A stretch of 10,729 nucleotides of DNA from positions 5,420 to 16,148 of the forward strand of contig FR892172.1 of assembly GCA_000433115.1 (NCBI GenBank), read 5' to 3'. This DNA is from Ruminococcus sp. CAG:382. Its GTDB lineage: Bacteria; Bacillota; Clostridia; Oscillospirales; CAG-382. The position numbers and the translations under genes were made by a program. Positions 6,081-10,729 of this stretch are shown piece by piece (position 1 is the stretch's first letter; the number at the start of each line of letters is the position of its first letter). Below the pieces are notes generated by a model. The model was not told where the DNA came from. It saw nothing but the letters and a program-made list of their open reading frames with translations, and ran no database searches.

Positions 6081-6461
6081 ATGGCTAACGAAAAGTCTCT
6101 TCAGATCATTGAACAGATCAAAACTCTTACTATTCTTGAACTCGCTGACCTCGTTAAAGCAATCGAGGAAGAATTCGGCGTTTCCGCTGCTCCCGTAGCA
6201 GTTGCAGGTGTTGCAGCAGGTCCTGCCGCAGCAGCAGCTGAGGAAAAGACCGAATTTGACGTTGAGCTTACCAGCTTCGAAGCTGATAAGAAGCTCAAGG
6301 TTATCAAGGAAATCAAAGATATCACCGGTCTCGGTCTCGGCGAAGCTAAGGCTCTCGTTGAAGGCGCTCCCAAGATTATCAAGGAAGGTGCTTCCAAGGA
6401 AGAAGCTGAAGCTCTCAAGGCTAAGCTGTCCGAAGTCGGCGCTACCATCACCATTAAATAA
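6081..6461 (+). CDS. rplL: 50S ribosomal protein L7/L12
   Basis: The 126-residue acidic protein has the standard L12 layout: an N-terminal dimerisation domain (about 1-33, ELADLVKAIEEEFGVSAA), an alanine-rich flexible hinge (about 36-54), and a C-terminal domain (57-126) with KTEFDVEL, KLKVIKEIKDITGLGLGEAKALVEGAPK and EGASKEEAEALKAKLSEVGATITIK that recruits translational GTPases. GGAGG at 6068-6072 precedes the ATG. The gene is followed 16 bases later by a strong terminator rather than by rpoB, which is unusual for this locus in Firmicutes. Confidence 0.99.
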   Translation: MANEKSLQIIEQIKTLTILELADLVKAIEEEFGVSAAPVAVAGVAAGPAAAAAEEKTEFDVELTSFEADKKLKVIKEIKDITGLGLGEAKALVEGAPKIIKEGASKEEAEALKAKLSEVGATITIK

Positions 6462-6477
6462 GTATTGTTTAATGACT

Positions 6478-6507
6478 GCGGCAGAAGGAAACTTCTGCCG
6501 CTTTTTT
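6478..6507 (+). terminator. Rho-independent terminator after rplL
   Basis: A perfect 10-bp GC-rich stem, GCGGCAGAAG (6478-6487) with CTTCTGCCGC (6492-6501), closes a GAAA tetraloop and is followed by six T residues (6502-6507). Only the plus-strand direction has a good T-run. It ends 14 bases before the stop of the convergent alcohol dehydrogenase gene. Confidence 0.97.
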
Positions 6508-6521
6508 GTCGTCTCCGGCGG

Positions 6522-7718
6522 TCAGAGATTGACCGGAGTGCCGTAATAACAGCATTTGAAAAGCTCAGCCATTTTTTCAGAATCGATGGGTCGAGGATTA
6601 CTGCCCGTGCAGGCATCGCCGACAGCGTTTTCGGCAATTGCCGGAAGTTTTTCGAGAAATTCACCTTCGTCAATGCCGTATTCTCTGAGCGTATGCGGTA
6701 TACTGAAAATGTCGTTCAGACTGTCGATGCGCCTACAAAGCGCCAACATCAGTGCTTCCGCACTTCCGCCGGAAAGCCCCAGCATACGTGCAATATCCGC
6801 ATAACGGTTGAGCGCAGAGTTTTCAACAGAATTGTAGCGTATGACATATGGCAGATATATCGCATTTGCGCAACCGTGTGTCAGATGACGCTTTTCCATG
6901 CTGCCTTTTGAAAATACTGCTCCCGTTTTGTGTGCCATTGAGTGAACGATTCCTAACAGTGCGTTCGAAAATGCCATACCCGCAAGGCACTGCGCAATGT
7001 GCATTTCGGCACGTGCATGACGGTCACCGAGATATGACTGCGGCAGGTTGGTGGTCACCATTTCAATGGCTTTCATCGCAAGCGGGTCACTGAACGCTGT
7101 CGCACATTTTGAGACATAAGCCTCCGTTGCGTGAGTCAACGCATCCATTCCGGTATACGCGGTGAGGGCAGGCGGCATTGTGAATGCCAGTGCAGGGTCA
7201 AGAATAGCGAGGTCCGGTGTGATGTTGAAATCGGCAAGCGGGTATTTAATGCCTTTTGCATAGTCGGTTATGACAGAGAAAGCTGTCACCTCGGTTGCGG
7301 TGCCGGATGTGGACGGTATGGCGCAAAAACGCGCTTTTTTGCGCAGTTCCGGGAAATTGAAGGGCTTGCAAAGCTCATCAAATCCGACGTCCGGGTATTC
7401 GTAGAAGGTCCACATCGCTTTTGCCGCGTCGATCGGTGAACCACCTCCGATTGCGACGATCCAGTCCGGTTCGAATTCCGCCATGCGCCTGCCGCCGCGC
7501 AGTACGGTGTCGACCGACGGATCCGGTTCGACGCCGTCGATTATAAACGTTTCCATACCGGCATCGCGCAGGTATCCTTCAACCTCGTCAAGAAAGCCGA
7601 ACCGCTTCATGGAACTGCCGCCGGTGACGATGACCGCACGTTTTCCGCGCAGCGTTTTCAATATTTTAAGTGAGTTTTCACCGAAGTATATATCCCTCGG
7701 CAGGGTGAATCTTGGCAT
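6522..7718 (-). CDS. Iron-containing alcohol dehydrogenase, single-domain
   Basis: The 398-residue protein belongs to the group III (Fe-dependent) alcohol dehydrogenases and resembles the C-terminal domain of the bifunctional AdhE. The N-terminal nucleotide-binding part shows VTGGSSMKRFGFLD (31-44), DGVEPDPS (61-68) and IGGGSPIDAAKAMW (90-103); the metal site is formed by D192 and H196 (GMDALTHATEA) with H259 and H281. Members of the family reduce aldehydes to alcohols with NAD(P)H, but the substrate cannot be read from sequence. Between the third and fourth ligands there are 22 positions, where FucO has 14. The ATG at 7718 has GGAGGT (7727-7732) 8 bases upstream. A hairpin overlaps its stop codon (6513-6518 with 6533-6538) but no T-run follows on this strand. 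Confidence 0.93.
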   Translation of the reverse strand: MPRFTLPRDIYFGENSLKILKTLRGKRAVIVTGGSSMKRFGFLDEVEGYLRDAGMETFIIDGVEPDPSVDTVLRGGRRMAEFEPDWIVAIGGGSPIDAAKAMWTFYEYPDVGFDELCKPFNFPELRKKARFCAIPSTSGTATEVTAFSVITDYAKGIKYPLADFNITPDLAILDPALAFTMPPALTAYTGMDALTHATEAYVSKCATAFSDPLAMKAIEMVTTNLPQSYLGDRHARAEMHIAQCLAGMAFSNALLGIVHSMAHKTGAVFSKGSMEKRHLTHGCANAIYLPYVIRYNSVENSALNRYADIARMLGLSGGSAEALMLALCRRIDSLNDIFSIPHTLREYGIDEGEFLEKLPAIAENAVGDACTGSNPRPIDSEKMAELFKCCYYGTPVNL

Positions 7719-7758
7719 AGCATTTTACCTCCGTTTTGATGCTATTATTGACGGAAAA

Positions 7759-7780
7759 ACAGAAAAATATAATCTTCTGT
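7759..7780. other. Inverted repeat in the alcohol dehydrogenase promoter region
   Basis: ACAGAA (7759-7764) and TTCTGT (7775-7780) flank ten AT-rich bases that read TATATT on the minus strand (7766-7771), a possible -10 box for the dehydrogenase gene 48 bases downstream. No matching -35 box is visible. The repeat is placed like a repressor operator, but that is inference from position and symmetry only. Confidence 0.35.
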
Positions 7781-7827
7781 CCGCCGGGGAAAAGCATTTT
7801 AAGCTATAAGCAACGGCGAAAAGACGG

Positions 7828-7869
7828 AAAAGCGTTGCATTGCGCCGAAAGACGAAATGCAACGCTTTT
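7828..7869 (-). terminator. Terminator of the spoIIIA operon
   Basis: A perfect 13-bp inverted repeat pairs 7828-7840 with 7857-7869 around a 16-base loop. On the minus strand the stem ends in TTTT and is followed by CCGTCTTTTCG. It lies 36 bases beyond the spoIIIAH stop and would separate the sporulation operon from the dehydrogenase gene. It also has a T-run in the plus direction, but no plus-strand gene reads into it. Confidence 0.8.
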
Positions 7870-7905
7870 TCTGCCCTGAAACGGAGAAGGAAAAAAGTGA
7901 TGTTT

Positions 7906-8511
7906 TTATTTCTTCGGTATCACTCTCACGTTTTCCGCTGAAAGTGTTGTGTTCTGCAATACGATTTCGAGGATCTTTGCGGCATCATCGGGGAGCAGTT
8001 CGTCGCTTTTGACGACAACTGAGCATACCTTATCCGAAATGACCGCGACGCAGTCATCGAAGCCTTTTGATTTGACGAGCGTTTCGATGCTGGATTCAGC
8101 CGCCATGTCAGACGTTATCGACGCGATGGATGCAAGCGCGTCCTCTTTGACATCGGGCATCACATCGGGGTTGTCTGCAACTTCGCGGAGAACCTCAAGA
8201 GCTTCGTCGCGTACACGCTGACGGTTTATAACGGTTATGGCGAAATAGCTGTCATTTTCCTCAACGTCTTTTCCTGTCTGTGCCGTCGTGCCGCTGCTTT
8301 CGTTGCCGACAAGTACGGTGTTGCCGAGTATCTTCGAACCGCTGTCGTTGCCTGTTGCAAGCTCGCCGCCGTTTCCTCCCGAAAGCACGCTTGTCACGAT
8401 TACTCCCGCACCGATAACGAGTACACAGCCGAGAATTATGAAGTTACGACTCGAAAGCAGCTTCTTCCACTCATAGCTTTTCAGTTTTTCCTTGAGTTCA
8501 TCAAATTTCAT
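7906..8511 (-). CDS. spoIIIAH: Stage III sporulation protein AH (SpoIIIAH)
   Basis: The 201-residue protein has a charged N-terminus, one membrane anchor at about 24-43, a serine/glycine-rich linker (about 44-85), and a C-terminal extracellular domain (about 88-201). That domain has the family pattern: SYFAITVINRQRVRDEALEVL, then an acidic helix region, then CVAVISDKVCSVVVKSDELLPDDAAKI. In B. subtilis SpoIIIAH sits in the mother-cell membrane and its YscJ/FliF-like domain binds SpoIIQ from the forespore, forming the channel across the intermembrane space. It is the last gene of the operon, 42 bases after spoIIIAG. The ribosome binding site (GGAAAGG, about 8525-8532) is weak. Its length is close to the roughly 218 residues of the B. 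subtilis protein. Confidence 0.93.
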   Translation of the reverse strand: MKFDELKEKLKSYEWKKLLSSRNFIILGCVLVIGAGVIVTSVLSGGNGGELATGNDSGSKILGNTVLVGNESSGTTAQTGKDVEENDSYFAITVINRQRVRDEALEVLREVADNPDVMPDVKEDALASIASITSDMAAESSIETLVKSKGFDDCVAVISDKVCSVVVKSDELLPDDAAKILEIVLQNTTLSAENVRVIPKK

Positions 8512-8553
8512 ATGTAGTCTGCCTTTCCATATATTTATTTCGTGATTTGATGG

Positions 8554-9036
8554 TCATTTCGAAATGCTGATGCGGTTTGTCGGTACGTCGAACAGCGCCG
8601 AAACGAGCGACATGACGCGGTATTCCGTTTCTGCACTGATACCCGGGCATACGACGGCGACTCCGAGTACCTCCGGCATGCGCTGTTCCGTCAGAAGCGC
8701 ACTGTCACCGCCGCCCACGGTGACATATTCCTTCTGTGTGTCCCGCGTTTCACCGTTTTGCGTGACACGCTGATTGGAGGCGTAATAGCTTTTGTAGCCG
8801 CCTTTGACACTTATCATTACGGTGCAGCGCTTCACGCCGGACATCTCACATATGATATTAGCCGCTTTTTCCTCGAGATATTCAACATATTCGCGCGTTT
8901 CGCCCGCCGCTCCTCCGCTTTCCTTCGATGTGCTTCCGCTCTGCGGCATGACGAGAAGAAATATACCCGCAATAAGTGCGAACAGCACAAACGGAAGAGC
9001 TTTTTGCTTTTTCAGTTTTTCAAACAGCTCTGTCAT
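8554..9036 (-). CDS. spoIIIAG: Stage III sporulation protein AG (SpoIIIAG)
   Basis: The protein has 160 residues from the chosen start. It has a short basic cytoplasmic tail, one membrane segment at about 13-30 (ALPFVLFALIAGIFLLVM), then an extracytoplasmic domain with EYLEEKAANIICEMSGVKRCTVMISV and, at the C-terminus, EVLGVAVVCPGISAETEYRVMSLVSALFDVPTNRISI. The latter is the ring-building motif of the family. In B. subtilis SpoIIIAG oligomerises into a large ring in the feeding-tube channel. I chose ATG 9036 because GAGGT (9042-9046) is 5 bases upstream and the overlap with spoIIIAF drops to 17 bases; in-frame ATGs at 9051 and 9069 are alternatives. It is shorter than the about 229-residue B. 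subtilis protein, mainly in the region between the two conserved blocks (estimate). Confidence 0.92.
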   Translation of the reverse strand: MTELFEKLKKQKALPFVLFALIAGIFLLVMPQSGSTSKESGGAAGETREYVEYLEEKAANIICEMSGVKRCTVMISVKGGYKSYYASNQRVTQNGETRDTQKEYVTVGGGDSALLTEQRMPEVLGVAVVCPGISAETEYRVMSLVSALFDVPTNRISISK

Positions 9037-9463
9037 ATATGACCTCAACATTACCGCCCAGTGTTTCATCCAGCCAGCGCTTTATCGTGACGGCATCTCC
9101 GCCGTCAATTGTTACGCATACGCCCGTGACGGTGACGCTGTCGCCGTCGCTGTCTAATTCTATGCGTACGTCGGTACAGCTTATGCCGAATTTTTTCATA
9201 AGCAGTGATGAAATGTATTCCTTTGCGTTTTGCTCCGCGATATCAACGACGGTGCTTTCACCGCCGCTGACTTCGGTTTCTGCGACGACGGGCAGTTCAA
9301 TGGCGGAAAGATCTGCTTTCGCAAGCGGCGCTATCACCGCAATAGTGCATACAAGTGCGCATACATAGCGGATGTGCTTTTCGAAGCCGCTTCCTTCCGC
9401 CGCCATGCTGACAACACCCGAGAGCAAAGCCGCTCCGAACAGACAGAAAAAATAGCTTTTCAT
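9020..9463 (-). CDS. spoIIIAF: Stage III sporulation protein AF (SpoIIIAF)
   Basis: The 147-residue protein has two N-terminal membrane segments (about 4-22 and 31-48) followed by a soluble domain. That domain ends with CTDVRIELDSDGDSVTVTGVCVTI, a ring-building-like fold of the type shared with SpoIIIAG and SpoIIIAH (fold by inference). Its position between spoIIIAE and spoIIIAG fixes the identity. It starts at 9463 inside the spoIIIAE stop codon (ATGA overlap, 9460-9463), with AGGAG (9471-9475) 7 bases upstream, and overlaps spoIIIAG by 17 bases, so the three are likely translationally coupled. SpoIIIAF is part of the mother-cell membrane assembly; its individual role is not well defined. 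It is shorter than the about 206 residues in B. subtilis. Confidence 0.9.
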   Translation of the reverse strand: MKSYFFCLFGAALLSGVVSMAAEGSGFEKHIRYVCALVCTIAVIAPLAKADLSAIELPVVAETEVSGGESTVVDIAEQNAKEYISSLLMKKFGISCTDVRIELDSDGDSVTVTGVCVTIDGGDAVTIKRWLDETLGGNVEVIYDRAV

Positions 9464-10515
9464 ACGTCGACTCCTATTCTTATGAACAACGCCACAGCGA
9501 TTATGAACATGACGCTCACGCCGAGCTGGATTGCGAGTAATACGGCAAGGATCGAATTAATGTCGTAAAGCAGGCGCGATTCGTTTTCGCACCCCAGAGC
9601 GCGCGCCAGCATTGCGGAAAGCAGGATCCCCAGCTTGTAAAGAAGGGTGAATATCACCGACGGCAGTGTCACGGCAAGCAGAGTGATTATTCCCGCGCCG
9701 CCAACCGTCGCACGCACAACGCCTGCCGATGCCGAAACGGTACGCGCCGCGTCGCCCAGCATATTTCCGATGACGGGTATGAATGCGCCGGACGCGAACT
9801 TTACGGTTCGGAAAGCGAAGCTGTCGGCTTTTGCGGTGATGACAGTCTGAAGATACATGACCATGCCGAAGATCGAGAATACGAACGCGAGCAGGGTTGT
9901 GAGCGCGCTTTTTGCGAGATTTGCTACGGAACGGAGCGCGTTTGTATTCGGCAGTGCTCCTGCGAGCGCAAGTATGAAACCGCCCTGCATGAGCGGAAAC
10001 AGGAAATCGCTGACGAACCCGCCTGCAATGCTCAGGAACGCAAGAAGCGCCGATGAACCCGCAACACCCGTCGTAACACTGCCGCCGAGCGTATACAGCG
10101 ACGCCGCAACAGGTAAAAACGCCGTCATGTAGCGGCACAGTGAAGACAGCGTGTCAGCGGCGAACGTGAACACCGATTTAAGCATTGAAAATACGACGCA
10201 TGATACTGCAAGCACAGATGCATATGACAGTGCGCTTTGCAGCGTGCCTGTCCCGCCGCAGTACGATGAGAATACGGATGAAAGAATCACGACGGAAAGG
10301 AGCAAAAGCACCGATTTTGTGACCGTTTTCAGGTATTCTCCGAGGCTGTCGCGTATAACATGAAACACGCGCGAGAAATCGGTTTCGGTGCCGTATTCGT
10401 CCGTCAGAGCCGTTGCGCCCGACTTGTCCGCAAGGCTTGTGTCATACGCCGTCGCGTTCACGGACATAAAAAGCATAAAAACTGTAAGAAAAACAGCGGA
10501 AAGTAATTGTTTCAT
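9460..10515 (-). CDS. spoIIIAE: Stage III sporulation protein AE (SpoIIIAE)
   Basis: The 351-residue protein begins with a signal peptide (MKQLLSAVFLTVFMLFM, predicted cleavage after NATA at residue 23). A short exported segment follows, then a polytopic membrane protein with hydrophobic stretches at about 68-84, 98-118, 132-143, 155-188, 203-225, 275-305 and 320-347. The block GAFIPVIGNMLGDAARTVSASAGVVR (243-268) is characteristic of SpoIIIAE. In B. subtilis it is a mother-cell membrane component of the SpoIIIA-SpoIIQ channel, which keeps the forespore transcriptionally active. The start at 10515 gives a proper signal peptide, but no Shine-Dalgarno is visible upstream; the spoIIIAD stop is only 12 bases away, so re-initiation is likely. 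Expression is expected from a sigma-E promoter beyond the window. Confidence 0.95.
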   Translation of the reverse strand: MKQLLSAVFLTVFMLFMSVNATAYDTSLADKSGATALTDEYGTETDFSRVFHVIRDSLGEYLKTVTKSVLLLLSVVILSSVFSSYCGGTGTLQSALSYASVLAVSCVVFSMLKSVFTFAADTLSSLCRYMTAFLPVAASLYTLGGSVTTGVAGSSALLAFLSIAGGFVSDFLFPLMQGGFILALAGALPNTNALRSVANLAKSALTTLLAFVFSIFGMVMYLQTVITAKADSFAFRTVKFASGAFIPVIGNMLGDAARTVSASAGVVRATVGGAGIITLLAVTLPSVIFTLLYKLGILLSAMLARALGCENESRLLYDINSILAVLLAIQLGVSVMFIIAVALFIRIGVDV

Positions 10516-10527
10516 ATCTGTTGTGTG

Positions 10528-10729
10528 TTACGACAGCATTTCGCGTGCCAGCGAAAATATTGCCTTGATGAGCGGCAGTGTCTGAAGTATGATCGCGGCT
10601 CTGCCGCCGAGCTCGATTTTTGTTCCGATGGAGCTTTCGCCGCAGTCACGGCACAGCTCGGCGGCAGTCTTGCATATGAACGCGGTGCAGAGACATTTCA
10701 GCATGACGGTATAATATGTGCTCTGACCG
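10528..10729 (-). CDS. spoIIIAD: Stage III sporulation protein AD (SpoIIIAD), C-terminal part
   Basis: The open frame runs off the right edge of the window, so the 5' end is missing; 66 codons and a TAA stop (10528-10530) are visible. Near its end the segment reads ICKTAAELCRDCGESSIGTKIELGGRAAI, which matches the conserved C-terminal part of SpoIIIAD (AAQVCRDAGQxxxxSKIEVAGK-type in B. subtilis), followed by a last hydrophobic stretch and EMLS. Position directly before spoIIIAE agrees with the standard AA-AB-AC-AD-AE-AF-AG-AH order. Five cysteines fall in the first 30 visible residues, more than I expect for the family. SpoIIIAD is a small membrane protein of the feeding-tube complex whose precise role is unclear. 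Confidence 0.88.
   Translation of the reverse strand, partial: GQSTYYTVMLKCLCTAFICKTAAELCRDCGESSIGTKIELGGRAAIILQTLPLIKAIFSLAREMLS

Noticed and set aside
6465..6911. A 148-codon plus-strand frame overlapping the end of the dehydrogenase gene.
   Set aside because: It begins inside the rplL terminator, lacks a ribosome site and lies antisense to a well-conserved enzyme.
7748..7773. TTGACG and TATAAT on the plus strand, resembling a promoter.
   Set aside because: The spacer is only 14 bases, and no plus-strand gene lies downstream; everything to the right is minus-strand coding.
9557..10138. A 193-codon minus-strand frame inside spoIIIAE.
   Set aside because: It is a shifted frame of spoIIIAE with arginine/cysteine-rich composition and no membrane or domain pattern.
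1..10729. Search for CRISPR arrays, transposases, phage genes, toxin-antitoxin pairs, tRNA and rRNA genes.
   Set aside because: By eye I found no regularly spaced direct repeats, no insertion-sequence ends, no cloverleaf-like segment (including the rpmG-secE gap where a tRNA-Trp sometimes sits) and no accessory-type gene.

Overview
This window comes from the chromosome of an endospore-forming, low-to-mid GC Gram-positive bacterium, most likely a member of the class Clostridia (Oscillospiraceae/Ruminococcaceae-like; the family is inference). Three things support this: a spoIIIA sporulation operon, strong GGAGG-type ribosome binding sites with near-consensus sigma-A promoters, and a Firmicutes-style L10 leader upstream of rplJ. 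The window is mainly conserved housekeeping DNA. I see no mobile element, CRISPR array, tRNA, rRNA or phage gene.

Plus-strand half (1-6507). The window opens inside a THUMP-family RNA methyltransferase gene (1-753). Next is groES-groEL (896-2839), with a sigma-A promoter, no CIRCE operator, and a leader hairpin that reaches into the groES Shine-Dalgarno; a strong terminator follows (2917-2956). A consensus extended -10 promoter (3055-3083) then drives rpmG-secE-nusG-rplK-rplA. The rplK leader contains a convincing copy of the 23S rRNA site bound by ribosomal protein L1. A second consensus promoter and an L10-type leader (5328-5499) precede rplJ-rplL. The unit ends at a textbook terminator (6478-6507). 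rpoB and rpoC, which normally follow rplL, are not there.

Minus-strand half (6522-10729). Read in the direction of transcription (right to left), this holds spoIIIAD (5' end outside the window), spoIIIAE, spoIIIAF, spoIIIAG and spoIIIAH. They are tightly packed and partly overlapping, and end at a hairpin terminator at 7828-7869. After it comes a separate gene for a single-domain iron-containing alcohol dehydrogenase (6522-7718), which converges on rplL. The spoIIIA proteins build the mother-cell side of the feeding-tube (SpoIIIA-SpoIIQ) channel. The alcohol dehydrogenase has no evident functional link to its neighbours.

I did not find a clear new biological system. The best second looks are regulatory RNA: the L1-site mimic upstream of rplK, the possible thermosensing hairpin upstream of groES, a three-way pairing leader upstream of rpmG, and the missing rpoBC.
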